This document shows, in pieces, positions 8,931-17,945 of a stretch of 64,000 nucleotides of DNA. A program made the translations under genes and the position numbers. Origin of the DNA: an uncultured Clostridia bacterium (GTDB lineage Bacteria > Bacillota > Clostridia > Christensenellales > Borkfalkiaceae); NCBI GenBank assembly GCA_934247935.1, contig CAKQKE010000007.1, forward strand, positions 1 through 64,000, read 5' to 3'. The notes beneath the pieces were generated by a model. The model worked only from the letters and a program-made list of their open reading frames with translations. It was not told the DNA's origin and made no database searches. How positions within the stretch are numbered: position 1 is the stretch's first letter; each line of letters begins with the position of its first letter.

Positions 8931-9168
8931 ATTTAGAAAAATCAAGGCAAACGAACGCAATAATACCGAGTGGTATTATAAGCGAATTTAACGACGATTT
9001 TGCAAATTAAATTTAGAAAAATCAAGGCAAACGAGCGCAATAATACCGAGTGGTATTATAAGCGAGTTTAACGACGATTTTGCAAATTAAATTTAGAAAA
9101 ATCAAGGCAAACGAGTGCAATAATACCGAGTGGTATTATAAGCGAATTTAACGACGATTTTGCAAATT
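8931..9168. repeat. 80-bp tandem direct repeat, three units
   Basis: Units begin at 8931, 9011 and 9091 with ATTTAGAAAAATCAAGGCAA. Each contains AATACCGAGTGGTATT, itself an inverted repeat, and ends ACGACGATTTTGCAAATT. The units differ by only a few bases. A fourth, more diverged unit begins at 9563. There is no spacer variation, so it is not a CRISPR array. Confidence 0.85.
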
Positions 9169-9235
9169 TTGCGCCGTTAAAACTTAATCTATTCAATTCT
9201 CGCTCGGCTGGCACAAAGGCGGCTGGGCTATAGCA

Positions 9236-9270
9236 AAAAGACAAGCGAGAGAGTCTCGCTTGTCTTTTTA
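9236..9270. terminator. Strong bidirectional terminator-like hairpin
   Basis: AGACAAGCGAGA, loop GAG, TCTCGCTTGTCT, flanked by A5 and T5. No gene ends nearby; it forms the right end of the first compound repeat. Confidence 0.7.
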
Positions 9271-9363
9271 TTTGACTTAAATTGTTTTAAAATCGAATTG
9301 ATTGATTTTTTTTAATATTGTTTGTTTATGTTTTTAATAAGTGTTTGAAAGGAAAATTGTTTT

Positions 9364-9708
9364 TTACAATCCCTCCGACACGCGTTCCGCGCGCCACCTC
9401 CCAAGCCGAGCGAGAATTGAGTCCTTTAAGCCTTAAAGACATCTTTTTTGCCCTTTACCGCAAACGCTCGCTTGTCATACGTACAGTATGCCGCCGCTCA
9501 CGTTTGTAATAAATTATCTAAAAAATATGGCTTTAAGGTGCTTCGCATTTTAACGCCGATAAATTTAGAAAAATCAAGGCAAACGAACGCAATAATACCG
9601 AGTGGTATTATAAGTGAGTTTAACAAAGATTTTACAAATTTAGTGCCGTTAAAACTTAATTTATTCAATTCGCGCTCGGCTGGCACAAAGGAGGCTTTTG
9701 GAGTATAG
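9364..9708. repeat. Second copy of the compound repeat
   Basis: It starts with a family-A head (ACAATCCCTCCGACACGCG), then carries one diverged 80-bp unit at 9563-9642 and a tail (CGCTCGGCTGGCACAAAGG). The block at about 8859-9235 has the same order, but three units and a different joint. Confidence 0.65.
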
Positions 9709-9710
9709 CA

Positions 9711-9747
9711 AAAAGACAAGCGGGGATAACCTCGCTTGTCTTTTTTA
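9711..9747 (-). terminator. Terminator of the nuclease/ABC operon
   Basis: AAAAGACAAGCG, GG, loop ATAA, CC, CGCTTGTCTTTTTT. It lies 46 bp beyond the stop of the 943-residue lipoprotein gene and is flanked by A and T runs, so it could work in both directions. Confidence 0.75.
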
Positions 9748-9792
9748 TTTGACTTAAATTATCTTTAAATCAATCGTTTTATTTGGTTTATC

Positions 9793-12624
9793 TTAGTAAA
9801 CGAACTCGATAGTGTTTACCATTGCACGGTTACCGGAAGAAACTTCAAAAGTAACTTCGGTAGTACCTTCTGCAATCAATACTTCGATTACGTCATATTC
9901 GCCATTGTCGGATTGTTTCGTCAACTTGGTTTCTTCGCCGTTTGCTTTTACGCTTGCAGTTCTTGCTTTATACGCCGCAACATAAATAACAACTTTCTTT
10001 ACTCCTGCAGGGATACCTGTAATAGTAAAACTACCGGGCTTTTTACCAGTTCCAAGTTTCAAACATCCGTTACCCTTTGCATCATTTGCATTTTGATACA
10101 TATTAGTACCATTAGAAATAGTTAATGTTACGCCGTCTACCGTTTCGGTATAAGTTGTTACCGCGGTTTTATCACCGTCGGCATGTTCCGTCGTTTCTTT
10201 ATCTTTACCCAAATTGAAAGTAACGGTTTTTGTTTCGCCGGGATTTTCGCCGCTGTCAGCCTTTACAACCGTAACGGTAAACTCTTTAGTCATTTCGCCG
10301 ATTTTAGCAACAAGTACAACTTGTGTGTCAGCCGTTCCGCGAGTCACCTTTGCAACGCCGTTTTCGATAGTCAATGCTGCGCTTTCTTCTTTAACAGACC
10401 AAACGATTGTTGCAAGCGTGCTTGTGGGAAGCGTATAGTCGGCGTCGAGCGTAGTCTTTACAGTCAAACCTGCAAGTACAAGTTTTGCAAGGTCTTCTTG
10501 AGTTGCTTCGGTTTTGCTTACGATATAAGCGTTTTCTTTGTCATAATAACTTACTTGTTTACCATACGTCGAATTATTAAGATATCCCTTTACGATTATA
10601 AGGTCACCTTGTGCAATAGTAGTTATATCATTACTAAAATATGCTCTGTAAACATACAATTTAACATCGGAATCAACCGCATCGGCAATGTAAATTTTGT
10701 TTTGATTGCCAAATTGTGAATTATATGTGCCGGGGTCTAATACATAACCTTTGATATATACAGCCTTAGCCGCTCCGTCAGCCATATAATAAGTTCCGGA
10801 TGCAAGAGAATCCAAAACTGTAAGAGCGTCTGCGCAAGAATACGGATCTTCTGCAGTGCCTGCGTGAGAAGTAGTTGGTTCTTCAGGATTCGGTTTAGGA
10901 TCGGGAGTTTCGCCGCCGCCTTGCTCTGCGTCTGTGCTTACAAGCGTCGGGAATACAGTTGAACCGTCAACCTTTGCTTGACCAACTTCTTTAGTCCCCT
11001 TAAAGTCCATAAGGAAACCGCTTACTACAACGAGGTCACCTAACTTAATGCTCTTTACTGCATCGGAATAGTTTGCGCTATAAACGTAAACTGCGTCTGC
11101 TTGAGCAGTATCTTTAGTTGCACCGAGGTAGAACTTGGATTGGAAGTTACCCGCAGTACCTTCAACTACAACGTAACCTTTAATGTAAACCTTCTTGGGC
11201 GTGCCGTCTTCATTGGAGTAAGTTTCGCCTGTTGCAAGAGAATTCAAAATTGCAAGAGTATCAGCGCAATCGTACGGGTCAGCCTCGGTACCTGCATGAT
11301 TGAGAGTCATATTCTGAAGTTTAAGAGTGAAAGTCTTTGTTTTTTCGACTTCGCCGCACTTAACAGTCAAAGTGACGGTTGCGGTAGTCGTCGTCGAAGC
11401 CATAGTAATTTTTAATTCGCCGTTTTCAACAACTGCATTTGCGCTGTCTGAAGCCCACGTAAACGTTACGTCGTTGTAAGTCTTTACTGTAGGAAGCGTA
11501 ATAGTTTCGTCTTCGGTAAATACCGTCTTGGAAAGGAATGCGCCGGTCAATTCGGTTTCAACCTTTTCTTCATCGGTTTTAGTGATTACCTGATAGTTGG
11601 AGTATGCGCCTGCACCTGCGGGAACGATATAAAATTCACCGTTGTATGCGCTTGCAATACCTACTACGTCTGCTTTGTTGCCTACGTTTGCGGCAAAGTC
11701 AGCCTTGAATTGCGCTTGTTCTTCTTTAGTCATAGGACATACGGAAGAAGAAATTCTTACGTAAGAAGAAAGGTTGCCGAGTTTGAAACGATAATAACTA
11801 CCGCTTACGTCAGCCTCGCTTTGAGGTTGAAGTTCTACTCCTTTAAGAGTAACGAGAAGAGTTTGTTTTTCCAAAAGCGCAGTGTCTTTAAGACTTGTTG
11901 CGTTTTTGAAAATTTCAGTATAATCTGTAGGTTCTACAGTCTTGATAGTGCTGTCGAGAATCGAGCAGGAAGCGTCTTTAAGTTCGACGTAGTTCTTTAT
12001 ATAAGTACCTGTAACTGAAACAGTCATACCTGCTTTTACGCCTGCCGCTGCAGCATCAGAAGTCAAACCGTAAACGTAATAACCACCCTTGTTTTCCAAA
12101 TCTTGTACGTACATACCGTTGTATGTGTTGCCGAGAGATTTACCCCAGATAGAAGTAACTATACCCTCGATAGAGAATACTTCGCCGTCTTCTGCAGCAA
12201 GATATTGTTCCCAATTATACAACTTGTATGCGGGGATTTTACGATTGAAGGTAGTTTCTAAACAGTTTCTGTCGGAATCGTAGATTTTTGCAGTAAGCAC
12301 GTAAGATACTTCTTCAGCCGTTTTAGTAACTTTAACGGTAACCTGACCGTATTCGTCCATTTCGGTACCGATGCTTACCTTGTCGGTGTTGGCAGACCAT
12401 TCTACTTTGACAATGGTGCCGTCAACTCCTACCTGAGCATCCAATTTGTAGTCAGAAGCCGTAGTCTCGCTTTCGCCTCTATACTTTTGTTCAATGAGCG
12501 TTTTTGCTTTTTGCGCTTCTTCGGCAGTTACGGTTGTACCCGAAGAGCCGGCAAGTTGGCATCCCGCACCGATAACCGATATAACGGCAACCAATGCTAA
12601 CAACAAAGTTAAAAGTTTTTTCAT
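9793..12624 (-). CDS. 943-residue lipoprotein with repeated OB-fold and Ig-like domains
   Basis: Lipoprotein signal with lipid Cys C22 (VIGAGC). By eye: an Ig-like domain (~30-135); an OB-fold domain (~137-235, FSIEGIVTSIWG...MTVSVTGTYI); an Ig-like domain (~350-440); and two paralogous OB-like domains of about 110 residues, each opening AGTxxDPYxCADxLxxLxSL (~445 and ~585). A Pro-rich linker separates those two. Then come an atrophied Ig domain (~715-795) and a C-terminal beta domain ending NTIEFVY. OB modules of this sort accompany secreted nucleases such as YhcR, but I see no nuclease motif here. It is the last gene of the operon behind the SNase lipoprotein, with RBS AAAGGAGAACAAA. I infer a surface nucleic-acid-binding role. 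Confidence 0.72.
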   Translation of the reverse strand: MKKLLTLLLALVAVISVIGAGCQLAGSSGTTVTAEEAQKAKTLIEQKYRGESETTASDYKLDAQVGVDGTIVKVEWSANTDKVSIGTEMDEYGQVTVKVTKTAEEVSYVLTAKIYDSDRNCLETTFNRKIPAYKLYNWEQYLAAEDGEVFSIEGIVTSIWGKSLGNTYNGMYVQDLENKGGYYVYGLTSDAAAAGVKAGMTVSVTGTYIKNYVELKDASCSILDSTIKTVEPTDYTEIFKNATSLKDTALLEKQTLLVTLKGVELQPQSEADVSGSYYRFKLGNLSSYVRISSSVCPMTKEEQAQFKADFAANVGNKADVVGIASAYNGEFYIVPAGAGAYSNYQVITKTDEEKVETELTGAFLSKTVFTEDETITLPTVKTYNDVTFTWASDSANAVVENGELKITMASTTTTATVTLTVKCGEVEKTKTFTLKLQNMTLNHAGTEADPYDCADTLAILNSLATGETYSNEDGTPKKVYIKGYVVVEGTAGNFQSKFYLGATKDTAQADAVYVYSANYSDAVKSIKLGDLVVVSGFLMDFKGTKEVGQAKVDGSTVFPTLVSTDAEQGGGETPDPKPNPEEPTTSHAGTAEDPYSCADALTVLDSLASGTYYMADGAAKAVYIKGYVLDPGTYNSQFGNQNKIYIADAVDSDVKLYVYRAYFSNDITTIAQGDLIIVKGYLNNSTYGKQVSYYDKENAYIVSKTEATQEDLAKLVLAGLTVKTTLDADYTLPTSTLATIVWSVKEESAALTIENGVAKVTRGTADTQVVLVAKIGEMTKEFTVTVVKADSGENPGETKTVTFNLGKDKETTEHADGDKTAVTTYTETVDGVTLTISNGTNMYQNANDAKGNGCLKLGTGKKPGSFTITGIPAGVKKVVIYVAAYKARTASVKANGEETKLTKQSDNGEYDVIEVLIAEGTTEVTFEVSSGNRAMVNTIEFVY

Positions 12625-12699
12625 TTTGTTCTCCTTTTTTATTTTATTTTTTAAATTTCTTTAAAAAACATTTTTAAAATCTGGTCAAAAATAGTTTGT

Positions 12700-12745
12700 T
12701 TACAAGCGGCAATTTTTTATTGATCGGAAATTCCCGCTTGTAAAA
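12700..12745 (-). promoter_or_regulatory. Intercistronic hairpin between the nuclease and OB-fold genes
   Basis: An 11-bp perfect inverted repeat, TTTACAAGCGG / CCGCTTGTAAA, with a 24-nt loop and no T-tract. It is a candidate for mRNA processing or stabilisation, or partial termination, setting the ratio of the flanking lipoproteins. Confidence 0.5.
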
Positions 12746-12758
12746 CGATTTTATGCGT

Positions 12759-14129
12759 TTAACCTACTACGACGATTTGATTTACGCGGTAACAATAAAT
12801 CTGATATTTGTTTTCGTATTTATCTACAAGACCGCGCACGTTGATTTTTTTACCTTTATACTTATCGGCGGTAACGAGTTGATTGTTTTCGTCATACAAA
12901 ACCGCAGTACGGATAGAAACAGTCGCTCCGTTTGAAGTCGTACATGTAAGAGTCATCGCTCCGTCGCTGGTTCCGCCGTTGTTTGTCGTATAAACGCTCT
13001 TTACGGTAAGATTATTCATAGACACGGTAGAACCCAAAGCCGCTTCGAGGTAAGGAAGTTCTACGTATTCGATTTCGCCGCTGCCGTCTTTTTTATCAAA
13101 CGGTACTTTAAGCGTTCCGCTTGCGAAAGTATCGGCGTCGATTTCTTTATATGCGGGTTCGTGCCCGTCGCTGATCTTGATAGTATTGTTGGGGTCGTTG
13201 GGTTTAATCGCCCTGTAAGAAAGACCCGTTACCTGATAAGTGCCCTTTGCTTCGTAAAACTCTACCGTACCCACTATTCTTGCTCTGTTACCTACGGTAA
13301 GTGCTTCGAGAACGCCTGTCGGTGCATTGTATCCGTAATATATGGGCATGCCGAAATATGCGTCGAGGTCTACGTCGTATTCTTCAACATATACGGTATT
13401 ACTGTATTCGCAAGTAACGACGCCTTCAAACGAAACTTTCTTGCCTACGTACTCTTCGATGTGACAACGCAATTCGATAAGAGTAAGTTTAACCGTTTCG
13501 CCGTAATAGAAATCGGGGTCTTTTTGACCCGAATAAACGTGAAGTTTAAGTGCTTGCGCTTGCTCGAGTGCGGCAACGGCAATTTCGCCGTAACGGTTTG
13601 ACGCCGTAGCGGAGGCTACCGCATAACCGTTTTGCAAAATTTCAACGTTGAGATTTTTATATTCGGTACCGTCCTGCGGCATATACCATATCCAAAGAAG
13701 ATATCTCGAACCTGTCGAGTCGATATTCCATTTATCGTCGTCGGATTCGACAATTATAGATTTTGCGTTTTTAAGTTTTTCGTTTGTAAAATCTTTTGCG
13801 GCAAAACCCCACTCTTCTATTTTACCCGTAGATTCGGGGGTGTTTATCGCAATATATCTCGCTTTTATATATCCCGCCGTCTCGGTAAACGGATAATAAT
13901 TTGTAACCGTGGAATCTTTTTTTGGATAAAAGTGAGTCGTGTCGCCGTCAACGTATTGTTTTACGGTGACTTCTTGTTTTAACGTGTTGCTTGAAAAATC
14001 AAGTTTAAGTTGTGAAACGTAATCTTTTTCTTCGCCCTTGCCACCGTCTTCGCACGCAACAAACGTAAGCGCGCCGAGAGCCGTAACAACAGCAAGAACA
14101 AGACACAATAATTTTTTAATCATCTTCAT
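12759..14129 (-). CDS. Thermonuclease-family (SNase) lipoprotein with OB-fold tail
   Basis: Signal peptide with lipid Cys C26 (LTFVAC). A staphylococcal-nuclease domain spans about 50-200. D61 and D63 in VDGDT, R91 and E99 in ARYIAINTPES, and R142 in DSTGSRYLLW align with SNase D19, D21, R35, E43 and R87. The Ca ligand D40 is Asn (N96), a change to note. Two beta domains that look like OB folds follow (~215-320 and ~330-456), the first like the YhcR OB module. SNases cut DNA and RNA to 3'-phosphorylated products. Anchored outside the cell and encoded 79 bp after a sugar-type binding protein gene, it probably digests extracellular nucleic acid. The ATG follows ACGGGAATTAATT. Confidence 0.83.
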   Translation of the reverse strand: MKMIKKLLCLVLAVVTALGALTFVACEDGGKGEEKDYVSQLKLDFSSNTLKQEVTVKQYVDGDTTHFYPKKDSTVTNYYPFTETAGYIKARYIAINTPESTGKIEEWGFAAKDFTNEKLKNAKSIIVESDDDKWNIDSTGSRYLLWIWYMPQDGTEYKNLNVEILQNGYAVASATASNRYGEIAVAALEQAQALKLHVYSGQKDPDFYYGETVKLTLIELRCHIEEYVGKKVSFEGVVTCEYSNTVYVEEYDVDLDAYFGMPIYYGYNAPTGVLEALTVGNRARIVGTVEFYEAKGTYQVTGLSYRAIKPNDPNNTIKISDGHEPAYKEIDADTFASGTLKVPFDKKDGSGEIEYVELPYLEAALGSTVSMNNLTVKSVYTTNNGGTSDGAMTLTCTTSNGATVSIRTAVLYDENNQLVTADKYKGKKINVRGLVDKYENKYQIYCYRVNQIVVVG

Positions 14130-14160
14130 AATTAATTCCCGTGTTTAATAGTTTAGACAA

Positions 14161-14203
14161 GGCAAGGCGTTGCGACGAAATTCGTCGCAACACTCATTTG
14201 CCG
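14161..14203 (-). promoter_or_regulatory. Intercistronic hairpin after the binding-protein gene
   Basis: GTTGCGACGAA / TTCGTCGCAAC with a one-base centre, extended by GGCAA / TTGCC, and no T-run. A stable hairpin just after a binding-protein gene commonly protects its mRNA and raises its level over the rest of the operon. Confidence 0.55.
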
Positions 14204-14208
14204 GATTA

Positions 14209-15624
14209 TTAGTCGTTGTATTGGAATTCGCAGTTGTAAATTGCGTCGTTGAACGCCTTGTCGATTTCTGTATTGATATTTTTGACAACAAGCAATTTTT
14301 GCAATAACGCGCCTACTTCGTCACGAGCCTTGGACGAACCGGGGAATGCGGGAGAAACGTAATAAGCGTCTGTTTGTCCCATACAAACTCTCGCAGAAAG
14401 AGATGCGATATACTTATTGACTTCTGCACCGTCCGCATTGTCGATTTTAGCAAATGCATCTTTATATACAGGGTGTTCAGCAACCGATTTAAGTACGGGA
14501 ACGTAACCGGAAGCAAGTGAAAATTCCGCTTGGAAATCTACCGAAGTGGTGAGATATTTAAGGAAAAGCCAAGTCATTTTTTCCTTTTCGGGATATTTCT
14601 TATTTTTGAAGATACAAATCGAAGGTCCTTGAGAAATAACCTTGGGATTAGATGCGTCTATTTGAGGAATAGTTGCAATACCCACTTCAAACGGATATTT
14701 ACCGTCTACCGCTGCAGGTCTTTGGTGAACCGCACCTGCGGAAGAACCTATCGACATATAACTGCGCGTACCTGTTTGAGCAACAAACAAGCCTGAAGTA
14801 TATTTACCGTAAATTTCCTGAGTCGTAACATAACCGTTTGAATACCAACCGTTAAATTTCTTTACAAAATCTTTGTTGGCATCGTTGTTGAAAAGATAAT
14901 AAGGTTTAGTTGCGGAAGTGTAACCCGAACCGAGTTGCTCGGTCATCGTGATAAACCAGTTTGCTTCCGAGTCGTATCCGAGAGGTATAGAATCTTTATC
15001 GATTCCTTTAATCTTTTTGCAAACTTCTTCCATTTCGTCCCAAGTGGTGGGTACCTGAATATTGTTTGCAGTAAAGAAAGTCTTGTTGTAGTAAAGAACT
15101 TCGGTAGATTTACTGAACGGCATAGTGTACATTTTGTCGTCGCCGAATTCTCTGCCTTCTTCATAATATCCGGGAATGAAATCGTCTATTTGCGCTTGCG
15201 TAAGACCGACGATATCCGTTTTTGTTTCGGTAGTGCCGTCATCGTTAGTAACAGTATACGTCGTTTGTTCGGTGCTGTTGATATAATCGTCAAGCGTCCT
15301 TACAGAACCCGTAATGTTGTAGAAAGCAACGTGATCGGGATAACAATAAGCCATATCGGGTTGTTTACCTACGTTTATTTCCTTGCTGATTGTGGATTTA
15401 ACGTCGTCGTAATTACCTACTTGTTTGTGGTCAATCTTCCAACCCGGATACATTGACTCGAATTCTTTGACGTAGTTGTCAAGAACGCTTGTCAAGTTAG
15501 AACCCATCGTGTGGTAAAAACGAATAGTGTGAGATTCGTCTTCCTTTTTTCCGCATGCCGTAAACGGCGTGCAAGCAAACGCTGTAACCAACGCCAATGC
15601 CAATGCGCAAAGTTTCTTTTTCAT
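14209..15624 (-). CDS. ABC transporter substrate-binding lipoprotein (CUT1, UgpB-like)
   Basis: 471 residues with a lipoprotein signal (FTAC, Cys24) and a family-1 extracellular solute-binding fold. The start of the mature part, TIRFYHTMGSNLTSVLDNYV, and VGNYDDVKSTI recall UgpB, which binds glycerol-3-phosphate and glycerophosphodiesters. GDDKMYTMPFSKSTEVLYYN is typical of the CUT1 family. It lies downstream of two permeases and an ATPase and upstream of a secreted nuclease. A phosphorylated or nucleotide-derived ligand fits the context but is inference; a plain oligosaccharide cannot be excluded. RBS AAAGGAGCAAAAAC. Confidence 0.85.
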   Translation of the reverse strand: MKKKLCALALALVTAFACTPFTACGKKEDESHTIRFYHTMGSNLTSVLDNYVKEFESMYPGWKIDHKQVGNYDDVKSTISKEINVGKQPDMAYCYPDHVAFYNITGSVRTLDDYINSTEQTTYTVTNDDGTTETKTDIVGLTQAQIDDFIPGYYEEGREFGDDKMYTMPFSKSTEVLYYNKTFFTANNIQVPTTWDEMEEVCKKIKGIDKDSIPLGYDSEANWFITMTEQLGSGYTSATKPYYLFNNDANKDFVKKFNGWYSNGYVTTQEIYGKYTSGLFVAQTGTRSYMSIGSSAGAVHQRPAAVDGKYPFEVGIATIPQIDASNPKVISQGPSICIFKNKKYPEKEKMTWLFLKYLTTSVDFQAEFSLASGYVPVLKSVAEHPVYKDAFAKIDNADGAEVNKYIASLSARVCMGQTDAYYVSPAFPGSSKARDEVGALLQKLLVVKNINTEIDKAFNDAIYNCEFQYND

Positions 15625-15744
15625 GTTTTTGCTCCTTTATTTTTTATATTTTTATTTTATAAAAATCTTTTTAAACAAAATTGTATACGCATATCGCATT
15701 TATTGTAAGCATAAACGCCGTACGCATATTATTTTCCGCATATT

Positions 15745-16857
15745 TTAACCTTTTATACCGCTCCTCGATACGCCTTTCATAATATACTTACGAAGGAATA
15801 TAAACACGAGGAACAACGGAATCGATACGAGCGTAACCGCCGCCATTTGTGCGGGATAGTTGGTATAACCTTCTACGCTTGATCCGAACCTTGCTTTTCT
15901 TAAACCTACCGTAATAAGTTTATGCGCGTCGTCGTTTGCAACGAGGTTGGGCCATACGTAAGAGTTCCATGCACCCATCATTTTAAGTATCGTGATTGAA
16001 ATAAGCGTGGGAAGCGCAAGCGGAATCATAACTTTCCACAAGTACTTCAAATCGCTCGTTCCGTCGACTTTCGCCGCCAGATACAACTCGTTTGGTATTT
16101 GCATAAAGTTCTGCCGCAACAAGTAAATATAGAATATACTTACAAGGAAAGGCACGATAAGTACCGTGTAAGTGTTGAGCCACTCGAATTTGGCAACCGT
16201 AATGTAGTTGGTAATGGTGAAAAGTTCGCCGGGGATCATCATCGTCGCCAAAAGACCGGCAAACAATATATTTTTACCCTTAAACTCGAGTCTTGCAAAA
16301 GCAAATGCCGACAACACCGTGATGACAAGCGACAAAAGCGTGGAAACTATACCTACGAAGCAAGTGTTTAAAAACAATCTTCTGATGTCGAAGTCGCTTG
16401 ACGGCGTAAATGCCATTCTGTAGTTTTCCCAGTTCATTTGTTTCGGCCACAGAGTGGGTATTGCCTGGTTGTATTCGTCCATCGTCTTGAGTGACGAAAT
16501 AATCATGTAGTAGAACGGGAACAAAACGATAATCGCCATTGCAATCAGGAAAATATACAGTAAAATCTGAACAATCACTTTAACTACCGCTTGTTTTGAA
16601 GTGACGTCTTTTATATTCCTTTCTTTCATTCCTACGCTCGGCGTGGTAAGGTCTTTTTCCGCTTTTTTAATTTCTTCTTTTTTTGCCGCTTTTGCCGTAT
16701 TTGCAACAACCGTTGCTTGTTTTTTAGTTTCGGCGGATGCTTTAGCGGTTGTTTTTACATTGCCTTCTGCTTTGGGTTGATTGCCCGGAATTTCTTCGCA
16801 TATAAGCGAAAGTTTTTCTTCTTTCATGTTTTTATTGAGATTCTTTTTATCTGACAT
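15745..16857 (-). CDS. ABC transporter permease (MalG/UgpE type) with long N-terminal extension
   Basis: The ATG at 16857 follows AGAGGTGGAAAT; an in-frame TTG further upstream is unlikely. The core (from about residue 95) has six predicted membrane segments and the ATPase-contact EAA loop LAAKVDGTSDLKYLWKVMIP. The first ~85 residues are unusual: Lys, Ala, Glu and Thr rich and hydrophilic (TAKASAETKKQATVVANTAK), unlike the short cytoplasmic N-termini of the family. Its neighbours give the partner permease and the ATPase. It likely forms a heterodimeric channel importing the ligand of the adjacent binding protein. Confidence 0.87.
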   Translation of the reverse strand: MSDKKNLNKNMKEEKLSLICEEIPGNQPKAEGNVKTTAKASAETKKQATVVANTAKAAKKEEIKKAEKDLTTPSVGMKERNIKDVTSKQAVVKVIVQILLYIFLIAMAIIVLFPFYYMIISSLKTMDEYNQAIPTLWPKQMNWENYRMAFTPSSDFDIRRLFLNTCFVGIVSTLLSLVITVLSAFAFARLEFKGKNILFAGLLATMMIPGELFTITNYITVAKFEWLNTYTVLIVPFLVSIFYIYLLRQNFMQIPNELYLAAKVDGTSDLKYLWKVMIPLALPTLISITILKMMGAWNSYVWPNLVANDDAHKLITVGLRKARFGSSVEGYTNYPAQMAAVTLVSIPLFLVFIFLRKYIMKGVSRSGIKG

Positions 16858-16868
16858 ATTTCCACCTC

Positions 16869-17810
16869 TCAATAATGAACCTTTTTCTTACTTACGTAAA
16901 GGTTAACCATAGTAACGGCAAATATAATCACGAAAAGTATAAGTGCGGCTGCGCTCGCCCTGCCTTGGTGATATTCGATATTATCGTAAATAAATCCGAC
17001 CATGGTGTTGAGTTTGCCGGCATCGCCAGCAGGACCCATCTTTTCTCCGAATATACCTACTATACTCGTATATTCTTTAAATCCGCCTATAAAGCCTGTA
17101 ATGACTACGTATGCAATCATCGGGGAAAGAAGAGGAACGGTAATTCTCCAGAAAGTACGGAATCTCGAAGTTCCGTCGACTTTCGCCGCTTCGTAATATT
17201 GCTTGTTTACGCTTTGAAGTCCGCCCAAAAGCACGAGGATTTTAAACGGAAGCGCATTCCATACAATGTAAACCACAAGTACGAAGATGTTTGCCCAATA
17301 AGACGAACCTGTGTTTATCCAGTTTACTTTTTGACCGCCGAAAAATTCTATAATGCTGTTTATAACGCCGGCGGTTTCGACAATTTCGTTTTCCGTACCC
17401 AAGAAACTACCTACGATATTGAACATTGCCGCGAAAACCAAACCGATTGCTATTGTATTGGTTACGTAAGGAAGGAAAAATATCGTTTGCAAAGGTCTTT
17501 GCAAAAATTTAATTGAATTAAGACAAACCGCTATTATAAGCGCAAGCATCGTCGAAACGGGCACAGTAAGTACGCATAAAAGCAAAGTGTTTTTAAGACA
17601 CGTGGTGAAATTTTTATACTTTACTACTTGCTCGAAGTTTCCGAATCCAACGCTGAATTTTATTCCGGCAATTTCTTTTGCATTGCTATAATCTTCAAGG
17701 AATGCCATTCTGAGCGTATTTATTATCGGCCATACGGTAAATATAATCAAAAGCACTATCGCCGGCAATAAATACAACCAAGCCTTCCATTGGTTTTTAC
17801 CCTCTACCAT
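16869..17810 (-). CDS. ABC transporter permease (MalF/UgpA type)
   Basis: 313 residues with six predicted membrane helices starting LYLLPAIVLLIIFTVWPIIN, a common UgpA/MsmF opening. The EAA loop is YYEAAKVDGTSRFRTFWRIT. The gene ends 11 bp before the next permease start, with the ribosome site of that gene in the gap, so the two are co-translated. It forms the membrane channel with the MalG-type subunit. Confidence 0.9.
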   Translation of the reverse strand: MVEGKNQWKAWLYLLPAIVLLIIFTVWPIINTLRMAFLEDYSNAKEIAGIKFSVGFGNFEQVVKYKNFTTCLKNTLLLCVLTVPVSTMLALIIAVCLNSIKFLQRPLQTIFFLPYVTNTIAIGLVFAAMFNIVGSFLGTENEIVETAGVINSIIEFFGGQKVNWINTGSSYWANIFVLVVYIVWNALPFKILVLLGGLQSVNKQYYEAAKVDGTSRFRTFWRITVPLLSPMIAYVVITGFIGGFKEYTSIVGIFGEKMGPAGDAGKLNTMVGFIYDNIEYHQGRASAAALILFVIIFAVTMVNLYVSKKKVHY

Positions 17811-17945
17811 TTGTTATCTCCTTTATTTTTTAGGTGAAGTCGCAAAATCGCTCGATTTTTTTATCGGTTGACTTTTTTATAAATCGATTTAATTACGACT
17901 AAATCATTGTTTAAAACCGTGTTTGCGGCATACGTTTTGTGTAAA

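Larger units (their letters stand above)
8299..9792. other. 1.5-kb repeat field between fucO and the nuclease/ABC operon
   Basis: No credible coding sequence. It holds the fucO terminator, two GC-rich GCACAAAG/GCACAAGG elements, an 80-bp tandem repeat, and a second, shorter copy of the same compound arrangement. Each of the two compound copies ends in a near-identical strong terminator (stem GACAAGCG/CGCTTGTC). Confidence 0.7.

Noticed and set aside
8931..9168. CRISPR array
   Set aside because: The 80-bp units are contiguous, without unique spacers, and no cas gene is present.
9318..9708. Short open frames in the repeat field
   Set aside because: They translate repeat DNA and have no ribosome site or recognisable product.
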